Assembly: GCA_005408345.1 (NCBI GenBank)
Contig: SEMN01000275.1
Span: forward strand, 1-64,000
Reading direction: 5' to 3'
Source of the DNA: Macquaria australasica
Taxonomy: Eukaryota; Chordata; Actinopteri; Centrarchiformes; Percichthyidae
Length of the DNA: 64,000 bases
Shown piece after piece: positions 1-12,596 of the stretch. Position numbers and translations under genes: made by a program. The notes below the pieces were generated by a model, which was not told the origin of the DNA, did not search any database, and worked only from the letters and a program-made list of their open reading frames with translations. Numbering within the stretch: position 1 is the stretch's first letter; each line of letters begins with the position of its first letter.

Positions 1-308
1 TGTGCAACTTGAGCAGTTCTGCAAAGGTCAGGGAAACACTGTAGTCTCCACATGATTAAAGCTGACACAGACCGAACTGCTGTCAAAGATGCCTCTTCTA
101 AATATTGAAAGCAGTGAATTTTGTGATTTATATTTCTAATTAATGTAGGTCAATCTGTATAGATTTGTTTGTGCTTCAACATAAAAGTCTTTGTTCTTGT
201 GATTAGTATCAAAGAATCCTGATTACATCCACTGTGGGTCCATGTTTTGAAACATAAAACTTTCTACAGCCATGTTTATACCATAGAGAAGAAAGAAATT
301 TCACTTAC

Positions 309-353
309 ATATTTTTTCTTGATGATATTCCGTTTGGGTCTGTCTGTACTCAT
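309..353 (-). CDS. jarid2: jarid2, first coding exon only
   Basis: On the minus strand an ATG opens a 15-codon reading frame, MSTDRPKRNIIKKKY, which stops exactly at a canonical gtaagtg donor. This matches the known N-terminus of JARID2 (Jumonji, AT-rich interactive domain 2), which starts with the same basic PKRNII-KKY motif and has a splice junction at about this point. An acceptor (ccccttag) lies 15 bases upstream of the ATG, so the whole exon is 309-368. JARID2 is a nuclear PRC2 cofactor with JmjN, ARID and JmjC domains; none of those exons is in the window, because the gene continues off the left edge. The call rests on only 15 residues plus two splice sites. Which teleost paralogue (a or b) cannot be told. 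Confidence 0.8.
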
Positions 354-785
354 CTTGCCCAGCAGACACTAAGGGGCACATGAATTACTGAAGCCTCTGT
401 CTTTTGTCTTTGACTGTTTTGCTTTGTTTTCTCTCCAGGTGTGGAAATGTAAATTCCACTTCTCTGCCCTGGAAAAGAAGAGTCAAGAAATATAATACAA
501 AATATAGAGGAGCCTTGAAGTGTTCTAAGCCATTTTTCTCTTAAAATGTTATTTTAACCTGATGGCTGTGGTCAACAATAAAGACACCAATAATTTAGAA
601 ATATGTACAGCAATTAGTACTGCGTATAAAGTGTTATTCAGGTTATTCAGGCTAGTAAAGAACAAGTTAATATTCCCTAAACCTACAGGGAATATGTCTA
701 ATATCAACTACCCCAAAGCAGTAGCCAGCTTTTTATTATTTAACCATGACCAGCATCTTCCCTTGGTCTTAACAACCGGTCGAGG

Positions 786-1005
786 CAGATGACCGCCCAC
801 CTTGAGCCTGGTTCTGCTCGAGGTTTCTACCTGTTAAAAGGGAGTTTTTCCTTGCCACTGTCGCATAGTGCTTGCTCATGGTGGGAACTGTTGGGTCTCT
901 GTAAACATAAAGAGTCGGTCTAGACTTGCTCTATTCGAAAAAGTGCCCTGAGATAACTTTGTTATGATATGGCGCTATATAAATAAAACTGAATTGAATT
1001 GAATT
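786..1005 (+). repeat. LINE-like 3' tail repeat, copy 1
   Basis: This stretch runs from gaccgcccaccttgagcctg to the end of ggcgctatataaataaaac and then into repeated TTGAATT units. The same text recurs at 15230-15367 and 23601-23705, and on the minus strand at 38440-38690 and 45428-45500. The TTGAATT-type end is typical of teleost L2-clade LINE tails or SINEs that borrow them. It lies in jarid2 intron 1. Confidence 0.75.
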
Positions 1006-2271
1006 AACTACACATTCACTAAGTTGCCTAACCCCAACAATACCTGAACCATATTTCAGTTGGCATTTGCAGGTTTTGTGAAATGTCTAATTGAAAACAC
1101 TGGAAGTAAATGTTCAAAAGAATTTAGAGTTAATTGAGGTTTTTTGTCAAATTACAAAACTGATCTAGCTATTACCTGACTTTAGCTAACATGAACTAGC
1201 TGCCAGCATGTTTCATGATTTAGATAATGAGTTATCCAGCTATCCTGCTACACATTCATAAGCTTCTCCACCTTCACAGTGGGAACTGCCCACCAGTCTT
1301 GCTCAAGAGCACCATGATGGCAGCTGATGATGTGGGACAGCAGAACATTGATTGCATTGTATAATAATCTATGATGATACTGATAATAATAAAAAATAAT
1401 AATAATGAACAATCACTGATTCACTTCTCTGCTTCGACGACTGAACCTCCCATTGGCTACAGTGGAACTTGGTAGAAAAACTGCAGGGTGGTTATCTACA
1501 GTCATAGTTTAAAAAAAGATGGGAGCACCTTGTTCTCTATGTTATAGAGCCTTGGCAGGTTGCTTTAGAACCTTGTGCTGGTTAATGTGTATAATAGACC
1601 AGATTTATGTGTGTGTACCATCTCCCACCTGCAATATGCATCGGTGAGGATGTGTAACAATGAAGATACAGTATATTACAACGGACATTTAAATTCTATT
1701 CTTATTTAAGAAAGCTAATGTAAAACAATGAATGTCCATTCACTTGCAGCAAGATTACCAGTGTTCGAGAACAACATGTGATTAGATTAACTGGTGGCCA
1801 TTGCCTGAATGCGTCGAGTTTAAATTCACAGAAAAGAATAACCTGATCATAACGCCACATGAAGCAAAATATATTGACTCATCTAATAATGAAAACACTG
1901 AAAATTTCATAAAGACCCATACAGGTATATGAAGTCAACCCTTTTACTTTTACTTGGCTGTGCTGCTAGTGTTCATGTGGAATAAAGTGGTAGTGTAATA
2001 ACCTAATGTAAATGAATACATGGATTTTCCCATTTAGGTCTATAGGCCAATTAATTCAATTTGTACATATAACCCTCCAAATCAGGTGAAGGAGAAGCCC
2101 ACACTTAGATGAAATTAATTGCCAACAGTGATATTTAGTAATCAGACACCAGAAGAACACTTGAATGGAACTGGAATAAGCAGCATTGCTTTTTATTCTC
2201 CACTTAGCACTCATTTGTGCCTCTCATGAAGTCACCCTCTTTCTGTAGTATTCATGTTGCGCTAAGGTCAT
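1006..2271. other. jarid2 intron 1, nothing recognised
   Basis: AT-rich intron sequence. I see no exon with convincing splice sites, no long open frame and no recognisable repeat on either strand. Confidence 0.5.
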
Positions 2272-3113
2272 GTATGGAAGCCTATAGGGGACTATATTAA
2301 AATGATGATGTAAACTTGAAAATGAAAACGTAATTTTACAATAGCATTACAATTTTCTACATACTGGTGTTGGTTTAGGTTCACATTTATCAGGGATCTG
2401 TGTAACAGAAGGACAAAAGTCTACAGTACCGCCGGATTCTGTCTTTTATCTTTATAATATTCTCTTCTTTTTGACGGCAGAGAACTCTGTAGCCATTTTT
2501 AAATCCCCCGCCAATGTCAGGCGCACCGCAGTAACGCCATCGCTTGCTCCTTTACTAACAAACAAGAGAAGCACATCCACTGCTTTGGTCGTCACTGAAG
2601 GAGGAAGTGACGTCCTAACTGAGGACCCGCCTTGATGAGGAGTGACAGACTGCATTTTCATTTTGACGTGGAAGAGTGGAGATGCTGTTTTGCTTATTGT
2701 ATTTGAATACTGTCCACTGTACAGCAGGTTAAGTCTTTGAAAATAAAATGTTAAATGTCGTTTTCATTGTCAAATTGCATTTTAATTTGAATTGACTTAA
2801 ATATGCATAAATGGAACATCAGGTTACATTGTTTATATTGGATTTTAATTTTCAAATTAACATTTGAATATTTCCCACTGTACAGTGACTTTGAAAATGA
2901 AATGTCAAACAGTTTTTCCATTTTCATTTTAATATGGTCATACCCATACCAGTGTGTGAAAATGAAAATGCAAATTGGATTATTGCATTTTCATTTTCAT
3001 TTTTACTCAAATCACACATACATATGTGGAAAACGATAATGCTATTGTGGAATTATATTTCCATTTTCAAGTTTACATTACCATTTAATATAGTCCCCTA
3101 TAGGCTTCCATAC
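2272..3113. mobile_element. 842 bp non-autonomous DNA element with long inverted ends
   Basis: The left end (tatggaagcctatagggg and about 70 further bases) reappears as its reverse complement at the right end (cccctataggcttccata). The inverted repeats are about 75-80 bp with a few mismatches. Both ends read TA next to TGGAAGCC, so a TA target duplication is possible, as in Tc1/mariner- or Harbinger-like families. Inside are two imperfect tandem units of about 75 bp (near 2704-2790 and 2868-2935), each starting TTTGAATA and containing CACTGTACAG. No transposase is encoded, so it would depend on an enzyme supplied elsewhere. Confidence 0.75.
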
Positions 3114-3775
3114 CGTTATCCTTTTTCTGTGAATTTAAACTCTGATAAACGGTGGCTCCACCGTGCATGGTGTCACAAGTTAATCCGACAGTAGGTCGTA
3201 CAAATCAAGTGGCCAAGCGATGGCCTGTTCAATATGCAGGCTGCTCCACTAAAGGCCTGCTCCCACAGTGGTGAAGGGAGTAAATACTCTTTTTCTACTG
3301 ACAGGAATGATCTTTTTTTCTCGACATTCTAAGTGCGGCTAGTGAACCCTGCTGGTGACACCATTGCACTCAGTTACACAGCTACAACCAAAAGGACCAG
3401 GTGGGAATGTATTGGAAATGTAATTGAATTAAGACAAAAAGCATTCAGGAAGACAGCAACGCCTCCTCTTCCTGTGTTCAACATCTGTCGTTACTACAAG
3501 CAACCACCGACGCGTTCAGTCGATCGCCACTGTCAGTTAATGTGATCCCAGGTTGATGTGGAACAGCTGCCCATAAACATTTAATCCATATAGCCTACCT
3601 AGTCTGTCTGTCTGGTGTAACGGTAAGTGTGGATGAAGGCAGCCTACATTCTGTGTGTACTGTCCTGACATCATTAAGGACACCTAACAATGCAGGTGGC
3701 AGAACATTAGGCCTACAGTCTAGTCATATTAGTCCTTAAACAAAGCAAATATGAAACAATAATCGATCACCCACC

Positions 3776-4260
3776 TCCAGCAGAGGATTACCGGCCTATA
3801 TCATGAGCACACCGACAACCACGGACCCCCTCACACTCTTTATCAAACCCTGAAACAGCGAGGCACATGAAATACCCCACCGGCTCCGGCGTTCCGTTAT
3901 TCACCTTGCTGAGCCGCCGAGTCGGTGTGCCGCTTGGAGTCGGCACCTGCACGGCTGGAGAGCGCAGGAGGCAGCACCACTGCGGTCATGTGAGCCGCCG
4001 TTTCCGAACCAAGGCCAGACTCGGTTATATTTTAGTGCGCGTGTATTCGGTGCATTCAATGATGGATTTCCACATTATGCGTCAACCACGTGACCCGGAA
4101 ATCGGTCGAGGTCGACAATCATCCCCTGGGTTCTATATGCCAATTGCCCAATTTCATTGTCTGTCACCCCTCGATCCAGGCGTGACCCCGAAAATAGTTG
4201 GCTCTAGTGAGCCGTCGGTTGCAAAACTGTCACTCCAGCCGACGGTTAGATTCTAATGCG
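3776..4260 (-). promoter_or_regulatory. CpG-rich region, candidate jarid2 promoter and 5' noncoding exon
   Basis: CpG density rises sharply here compared with the AT-rich surroundings, especially at 3875-4010 and 4080-4210. On the minus strand a usable donor, ctggag followed by gtgggtgat, lies at about 3775. It would suit a noncoding first exon spliced to the jarid2 start exon at 309-368. The open frame on the plus strand (3867-4256) matches no family I know and is probably a by-product of base composition. The promoter role is inferred from position and composition only. Confidence 0.4.
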
Positions 4261-6393
4261 CGTCTATTCCTGCAATTAAGGTACAGGCGCTGCGAGCAGC
4301 CAAAAAGTATGGGCGATCGTGTCTATTCATAATCCATAAATGTCTAATCCATAGTTATAGAAAGCAAATGTAAATATATGAATGTAGTTTAATTAATGTC
4401 TGTATTATGATTATTTTCTTCTGATTGTGTTAATGTAACATATTGTGTTATAGTACATGGTTGTTCTACCTGGCAAAGCAGTACATAGTTAGGCTACATA
4501 TTGAACAACAGATGTTATAGTATTCAAATACCACTTCAGACGGGATGCAACGAAGGTTCTAAAGAATTACTGAGCAGAGACAATCGTAGACTGTAGAGAG
4601 TCTGTGAGAGCAGTCTTGCAGTTGCATCACAGGTATATGATTTAATGTCAGAGTATTTTCACCTGACAATAAAGATGGATTCATAGCTAAATATATCCTA
4701 TCATTATGCTCATAACTCCCAATTCCCAACTTGAACCAACTCTACTGCTCCAAGTATTCAGAAGCTTAAGTAATACTGTATGTCCTAATTAGAGGACCAA
4801 CCGCCCCTCATAATATGAATGCATCTTGTTTATGTTTCCAGAGTAAAGTTTCTTCTTTTTTGTAATTGTATATTTATTTGGAAAAAGGCAATATCACAGA
4901 GTTATTCAAATCCTTTTAGGTATTTTTACATAAACCCTTTTCCAGTTTTTTATATACATGTATATATGCATATGTAAGAGCATAGTTCTCATATCAGCAG
5001 TTCTTGTGGGCTATAACTCAGTTCTCAGGAAAACTTTCCTCCTCCATCTTCACTTCCAGGAGTATATGTCAATGTATACCTTTCCACGTGTACAGGTTTA
5101 ATACATCTACACATATACACATCTATATTCATACCTATGCACTTCTACTTCAATCTTTCAACAGTTTTTGTGTTTAACTGTCCTACATATGCTCATCTTA
5201 CACTCTATTAAAAATGTAACTATATACATTAGAACCAAGGGAGCTTATTCTACCATTCCCATCAAGAAGAGGAAATGAAGGAAAAACGTAAGTGGAGTTC
5301 AACAAAGTCTGCTCGCACTGGGGATATAAATTCAATCCATTTATTCCAAATTTGATAAATTGTGTCTTTTTGAATCCTCAAAGAATAAGTCAGCTTTTCC
5401 ATTTTAAATATTTCCAGAATTATTCCATACCAAGCTTCGAGAGTAAAGTTTCAAAGGCACATTGGGTCACACATGAATCACATATATCACAAAATAATTC
5501 ATCATAACCTACTCATATGTCAAACTAAAACAGATGTTGGCCCACTTATCTCTTCCATCTTGTGAAGCTGCCTTTGTTCTTGACTCATCCATTAAGGCTT
5601 ACAGGGACACAAAGCAGTCCGTTTTCTTTTCGGACATACAAATTCATGTTTCAGTCTCAGTAATATCTAAATGTTATAACCATCTGTTCCTAATAGTTAA
5701 CAAGAATAAATCAAGATGTATGCAACATGGTGTCGAGAGCAGGCTGCAGAGGGTTCTGGCTGGTGGTCAGTGGCGCTGGCAACAAAGGGAGCCATGGGGG
5801 CCATGCCTTCTTTTGGGGGCTCCACCGAAAGGTATAGGCTAAATATAATTAATTTCTCTTTTCCCCTACATGCCCAATTGTTATTCCACTGTTTCCCATA
5901 GTCTGATTTTCATCCGCTGTATGCTACCTAGCCTACATTTCAGGAACCGTTGAGTATTGATATGGAGGCTTCTGATTCATATGATTACACTGTAAATTGC
6001 GGGATGTATTATGAAGTGTTACCATTTTTTATGTAAAATAACAGAATATGAAAGATGAATAGGCCTATGCTGTCATGATTAAAAGTTATATCATGATACA
6101 TGGTATTTCAATAGGCTATTGGCTGTGTCTCAGAACAACAGTTAAACAATAGCTAATTGTTGGTGGCCTAGCCTACATTAGTGACTTTATCATTTAACAA
6201 AAAACAGCACTGATAAAAAGCATTCTGATAAATATTGTAACCCGGCTGTTGTCTCCACTGGCTGTGAGCCCAATCAGCAGGGCAGCAGGTGTGATAATGA
6301 AGTTGAGACGCAGATTGAGGTCAGGCCAGAGCAGACTCTCCACTGGTCGTAGTGGTTCCAGCACCCGCTTTTGTTGCTCCTGTGTTTCAAATC
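4261..6393. other. intergenic, nothing recognised
   Basis: AT-rich spacer between jarid2 (leftward) and the zp3-like gene (rightward). Short open frames at 5292-5507 and 5534-5901 show no family signature or supporting splice pattern. The last 200 bases are the presumed zp3-like upstream region; I see no clear TATA box. Confidence 0.5.
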
Positions 6394-7512
6394 ATGTGGC
6401 TGATCGCTTGGCTTCTGTGGACATTGTTTCGTGTTACACTGGCAGGTCCGGTTCTGCGCGCGGCATCTGAAGGAGTCAATCCGGGAAAGACAAACCAGGA
6501 TGGAGTCCCCCGCGGCCGCCCTTCATTCTACCACCTGCCCCTGTTCCAGCACGCACCGGGGCCACTTGTAGCACCAGAGCTGTTGCGACCGGTTCCTCAA
6601 AAAAGACTGCTTCCCGCCGGACTGACTGCGTTGCTGTTGCCGCCAACAAGACAACAGCAGAGAGTCCAAGGGACAGGTGCGCGCGCTGTGGAGGTCTGGT
6701 GCGGTGTCGATAAAGTCTCTGTGCGCGTGGACCGTTCCGTCCCTGTTCTTACTGGGCTCGTGCCAAGCCAGCAGAATCAGCCCCCGCTTCCTGTACCTCC
6801 ACTATGGACTGACTGAGTGCGACGCAGAACCTCATGACACGCTGAACATCAATAGCAAATTACAAACACACATATTTCCTCACTTACCTCTTGTGGTATC
6901 TCGCTGATAGATTTAGTATTACTGTGGCGAATGTTATCATAACCAATAGACATGATGGCCAGATTTAAAGATAGCCTAAACCAAACTGTAATAAACGGAA
7001 TTAAATGATGGCTATAAAGTGAAGCATACGTACAGATATGTAAAATGACATGATGGTGAAGAGATGGTCTCATTTCGTTTATTTTCTTACAGGCCTACTG
7101 TACTTTTTTTGTCATCTCTCAAAACAATACATTGAAAAGAAAAACAGTATTTGCGACAATATAAGCAAGTTGACATGTTAAGAAAACACAAATAACCCAC
7201 GATTTAAAAAAAAAAATAAAAATAGACTTAATAATTCTATCTTAAGACAAGTCCAGGCACATGTAGGCTATATTTGTTTTTCATTATATAACCATTTCTT
7301 AACTGAAATGTAATTTTCTCTGTGGTTTGAATTTAACTTATTTCTTTCCACTTGGATGCATGGACATGATTTCTGTAACCGTAATTTATTTTTAAGTTTC
7401 AAAACAAAAATCCTTAAAATTCTTTCTTATCAAAAAGAATAGATTTTTAAGCTATAAAAAAAAATTTACCCCCCCCCAACTTACATTTAGGCTGCTTCTA
7501 GAGCATTAGGCA

Positions 7513-7862
7513 CTGTGTCCGAAATCCCTCCCCAGTTACTATCTAGTGCACTACATTTACTATCCGCCATTTTGTTTGAGTGTCCGAATTCTGAGTGTGA
7601 AAATGTATCAACTATAGTGCCCTCAAATCCCACAAGTAGTGTCCATGACATGTTCTGCTAGCAATCCTACAATGCAACGCTTCACATGTTATAGATGTGA
7701 AAATGAACGTGCGATTCTACAGTTGTTAGTGTTGACGCAAAATGATGGTGATTAGTGTCCAAAATCTCAATTCACTGCTCACTATTTAGTCAACTACTGA
7801 GTGAACATTATATAGATAGGGAGTAGTGAATGAGTGAACAAGGGGGTGATTTTGGACACAGC
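7513..7862. mobile_element. MITE-like element with TGTGTCC ends
   Basis: The left end reads ctgtgtccgaaatccctccc and the right end reads gggtgattttggacacag, which is close to its reverse complement. The body has no open frame, only short A/T-rich and ACTCA/TGAGT motifs near the ends. The end sequence resembles hAT-type MITEs of fish, but I could not define the target-site duplication. It lies in intron 1 of the zp3-like gene. Confidence 0.5.
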
Positions 7863-7870
7863 CCTGGGCT

Positions 7871-8145
7871 GTGAGGAATTTTTTAAAAAAGAAAACAAAA
7901 TTTGCAAGATATCTGCTTGATTTGTCTAACACAGACTGTTGGAGCCTTGTGTTAGTTTCTGCTAAACTTTGGATTTTGTTCCCCATCACTCATATTGAAA
8001 TTGATTCAGGAACAGATCTCTTCAGGGCCAATGGGAACAGGAGGAACGACTACAGCAAGCGAAACCTGTTTCAATGTTCATATGGGCACCTGACTATCGT
8101 TTTAAGACAGACTTGAAAAATTGTGAACCGACCCTTTAATTTTTT
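7871..8145 (-). repeat. probable interspersed repeat with TTAAAGGGTCGG end
   Basis: Read on the minus strand, the segment starts ttaaagggtcggttcacaat, a start seen in many short teleost interspersed elements, and ends near the A/T run at 7880. It partly accounts for the open frames at 7871-8116. The matching far end was not found, so class and exact limits are uncertain. Confidence 0.35.
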
Positions 8146-9286
8146 TTTACACATAAGATGGTTGAGTTGGTGTGCTGCGAGTGATGTGCCATCTCATCAA
8201 AATGACACGTTTGCGAGCGAGGATGTCCATCCTTGTGCCTCTCTTGCATCTCTCTTTTGCATCACAGACATGAGTGGGGCAAGCAAAAAGCCACTTAAGC
8301 CAAATGGAAAGCGTTATGTGTTATGGTTTGTGAGTACTATACATTTCTCATGGCTGCCCTCTGCAGTTGGCAGGGATATGTATGACGTCACCTGTGTGCT
8401 AGTGCTTGTACGTATGCGTCCTTGTGCAGTAGAGATAAAAACAAAATGGGGGAGACTGATCAAAACACTGCTCCATAATGCCACTAGTGGTCAAAAACTT
8501 CACAGGGAACATTTTCATTGGTGGCTTTCAATGTTAAACACTATGAAACACGTGAAAGTATTTCCTGGTTTCAATAACAAGCAGCTTAACATGGAGTGGA
8601 AAAAACTGCAGAGCAGAACTGAGTGGAATTAATTAGTGCAAGGAGCAACTCAAAAGTGGTGTGTGACTGATACTGAGTCAGTGCTGTGGAAATGTAGATT
8701 ATTCAATATCAGTAGGTGGAGATAGAGGACGTGTTGAAATGGCAGCAACTGCAAATGAACATAGAAAACAAGCAGGTAATAAAACAGAGGCGGCTTACTG
8801 AAATGTGCTAAAATATATTTATAAAGCAGGAATTCGGTGTGTTTTCTTTAACTGGTTTGGAGCGAATAAACTAGGCTCGTTACAAAGTGCAGTTTGGTCA
8901 AAAGTTGGTGGTAAAGGCTACGCTTTATGCATGGCTGTAATCTGCCAGTGAAGTCGCCTTGTCCATCTAACCCATCTACGGGAGAAAAATGGAGAGAGGT
9001 CCTCAGGAATTAGTTTCTATAGGTTTGAATTGTTCTGTTATGTCAGCTAGTATTGGCCATGTTTCATGCTGTCCGGAGACGAACGCTTCAGCGGAAACGG
9101 CTGATAAGTCCTGTGAGTTAAATGTTCGCTATGTCCGAACTTATTCGGCAAAGGCGTTTCCCGCTTCATGCTAGTGTGCACTTGTTGGCTTGAACATGGT
9201 GAGGCTTATCTGGAGTATTTTCAGCAGCTTGTTAAATCATTGAAGCTGTTGCATTCTTTTATTTTTCAGGCAGTAAACAGCCTGAC

Positions 9287-9517
9287 TTAAAGCTGGGGTA
9301 GGCAAAATCTGTGCAACCTAGGCAAAACCTTCCACCTCTCTCTCTGCTGCCTCGTATCACTCCGCTAAGCCGCTTTCTGAAGCCTGAAAACGGAGCCAAG
9401 AGGAGGGGCTGAAGTAGAGGTTTTCTCTCAGACCACTTGAATTACAAAATGCTGAACGGATTATTATGGATTTTTTGCCCAATGACACCAAAAAAATACT
9501 GCCTACCCCACCTTTAA
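9287..9517. mobile_element. 231 bp MITE flanked by TTAA
   Basis: The left end is TTAA plus agctggggtaggca; the right end is tgcctaccccacc plus TTAA. The ends are nearly perfect inverted repeats of about 15 bp next to TTAA on both sides, suggesting insertion at a TTAA target. The body is noncoding. It lies about 95 bp upstream of zp3-like exon 2. Confidence 0.7.
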
Positions 9518-11974
9518 GGATGGTGACATCTAGATAGATTCCAATAGCTTTAAATGTAGATGGATTGGGAAATGAACTGATATTGAATCTCTCTCTAACT
9601 CCTGTCTCTCAGGTTGTTGGTGGTCAGCTGGTGTATACATTTTCACTGTATTATACTCCACCTCCTCAAGGCTACGTCATCAGAGTTCTACCACTTAAAC
9701 TTCCCATCCACTGCCTTTACAACAGGTAATTATTAACACCTCCCATCCACTGTCAGTAAAAAGGGTTGTCTGTCACTACCCATCCACTGTCTTACTGGGC
9801 TTTCAGCAGCACTCAGCCAAGTATGCTTTCTTGTGTTCCCGACCCAGAATGTGGCAGAGGTTTACCATGACTGAGACTGTACCTTAAATGCATATTAGGA
9901 GATGAAGAGGCTTCTATAGGAGCTTGAAGTGAGGATACAAGCAGACGTTTTTTACTGAACCTCTACTTGGACCAGTTTAGTTTGTTCTAATGACAATGTT
10001 TCTGGAAGACTTGGATCAGATTTATTGCATTAGGGGAAAAATCAGCCTGTGTAACTGCAGCCACTGATGGATGAAGAGGAACACCTGGTGACTCCACGTG
10101 TATCTGAGAAGACACGTGGCTGTCTAAAGGCTCAGCAGGAAACGTGTTCCTGCTTTTGGTCACAATCTACTCGCTCTGTCGGGTCACCTAATAATCAGTT
10201 TAAATCGATAAATGTAACACCATTATTTGAATGTCATGATTTTTGAAAATTGAGTATGTAATGTCAAATAAAAACAAGTCAACTAACAGGACACTGTCAA
10301 TAACCAAGGTACAGTCTCAGTGGAAGTAATCACAGGCAGAGAATAGAATAGAACTTTATTGTCCACAAAAGTGGAAAATAGTCTTTGGGCCATCCAGCTG
10401 TTCACTAAAACATTGAACGATTCTTGAGAATGGTCTTGATATTGAATGGAGCTGACTTTGACTGACTCATTGGAATACAATAACCCTGGCAGCAGGACCT
10501 CAACAACATTTTATCTGATTCTCTGGGTTGAAAAATTGCATTCCCCAGATCAGCCAGCCCTACCTACTAACTCAGTTTGTTATGCCAATTCTAGGCACCA
10601 TTCTGGTACTGTCATTGCTTCCTACTGATTAAAAAAAAATCTGGAATCTTAAATTATACATAAAGATGTGCTTTATAATGTAAGGAATGGGTTTGAATGG
10701 GTTCATTATACTACTGAATGGATTCTAGCATTCTTATTTGATATTGATTGCCATCTTGAAGTGAAAATGATTTCCCACCTTTAACAATGACCATCTGTTC
10801 TCAATGTGGGAATAGATATTTATTGTTTGAGATCAATTCCTATAGTTGTAATAAAGACACCATAACATTAGGTGGGTTCAGTCACTCTATTTGAGTGTCC
10901 AAAGCACAAAATGTCCTGTGACTTTGTGTGTCAGTTGGCCTCTGGAGTGATGTGGTAGGAAAATCTCATGGTCCAGGTTTCATTTCCTGTCATGTGAAAA
11001 TCCTTTTTTCCCTCTCAGGTTTCATTACTCTTACCAAGTTGGCTTCAGACCTCAGGTTCAGCACACCACCTTCATGAAGAGCATCAGGAGAAAACTGAGC
11101 TTCAGTCTCACCGTCTGCAATGGTAACACACCTACAGTATCCTAAAAAAGGCGCTATCATTTGCGCTGGATGACATGTTAACTGTAAATATCTGAAATGA
11201 TTTAAAGCTGGCATTATGTCTTGTTTCAGCCAAATCTAATGTTTGAAATTTAACTTCAAATTGGAAACCCAAATAGTTTTTTTAACTTGACTTGCAACAT
11301 AATGTGAACAGTTGACATCAAGTGTTGTTACAGCGAATACTGTCTTCTGTATGGGTACATACATGCAGGCTGTTGTACAGTGAAATCCTACAGCATAGTT
11401 TGATCATAAACAAATAGACAAAATACAAAAGCAAATGCCACTTCAGGCCAGGGATTTGGTTTGTTTGCCTTGAATATGTGTGTTTGTGTGTTAACAGCCC
11501 AGTGGGAGCCCCTCCCTCCAGGCCACTGGTTCTTTTTAGGGGAGCCGGTGTATTTTGTGGCCCAGACAGAAACCCTGTTGGCTGGGGAGAGGCTTTACGT
11601 GGACTCATGCTATGCCACAAGCTCCAAAGACCCAAACAGCATGACCAAAGTGGATATTATTACTAACCATGGGTGTGTCTCTAGTAAGAACAGTCACACA
11701 TTTTGTTTTACAGTAACTGGTTTGTAACTTTAAATGTCTTGATTGATGTTTGTGCTCTGATGTTTGATTGCAGCTGCATTACAGACAGCAGGAGGGAGGG
11801 CAGCAGCTTCCGGTTCCTGTTAGGAGGGGGCAGTGTACTAAAGTTCTCTGTGGATGCCTTCCTCTTCAGAGCAGTCTCACAAGTAAGATCACCATGTTTA
11901 ATTTGATATCCAACCAAAACCCTCAAGGCCATGTACACTCTTAATTATTTTCACTTGTTCTGGCTGAGCAGATG

Positions 11975-12400
11975 TACAGGCGCATCTCAATGAATTAGAA
12001 TATCGTGGAAAAGTTCATTTATTTCAGTAATTCAATTCAGAAAGTGAAACTCAACTATTATATAGATTCATTACACACAGAGTGAAATATTTCAAGCCTT
12101 TATTTCCTTTAATTTTGATGATTATGGCTTACAGCTAATGAAAACCCAAAATTCAGTACCACAGAAAATTAGAATAGTACATAAGACCAATAAAAAAAGG
12201 ATTTTTCATACAGAAATGTCAGCCTACTGAAAAGTATGTTCATGTATATGCACTCAATACTTGGTCGGGGCTCCTTTTGCATGAATTATTGCATCAACGC
12301 GGCGTGGCATGGAGGCGATCAGCCTGTGGCACTGCTGAGGTGTTATGGAAGGCCAGGTTGCTTTGATAGCGGCCTTCAGCTCTTCTGCATTGTTGGGTCT
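11975..12400 (-). mobile_element. Tc1-like transposon, 5'-truncated, 3' part only
   Basis: The outer end (caggcgcatctcaatgaatt) is the terminal repeat of a widespread fish Tc1-like transposon. Read on the minus strand, 12250-12400 encodes the transposase C-terminus, including CHRLIASMPRR, then HAKGAPTKY and a stop. The catalytic core and the other terminal repeat are missing, so this copy is dead. It lies in intron 5 of the zp3-like gene, about 200 bp before a second, unrelated Tc1-like copy. Confidence 0.8.
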
Positions 12401-12596
12401 GATGGCTCAGGTGGAAGTCTGGCTGAGCCGTGGAGGTAATTACCTCAAGTCACAAAACATCATGTGACACAAAGTTTATGTTAAGAGATGCAAGAAAACT
12501 AACAGAGTAAGGAAGACCAATCAAGCGACACAGTTCTCAGAAGAGATCTAATCAGGCTAAATAAGTGAAAACACCTGTGGTGGTGTGCCGAGGATA

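Noticed and set aside
3867..4256. 129-codon open frame in the CpG-rich region
   Set aside because: High GC keeps frames open; no homology and no splice partners, and the region fits a jarid2 promoter better.
8123..8632. 169-codon plus-strand open frame in intron 1 of the zp3-like gene
   Set aside because: No domain, signal peptide or splice pattern, and it starts in repeat-like sequence; likely chance.
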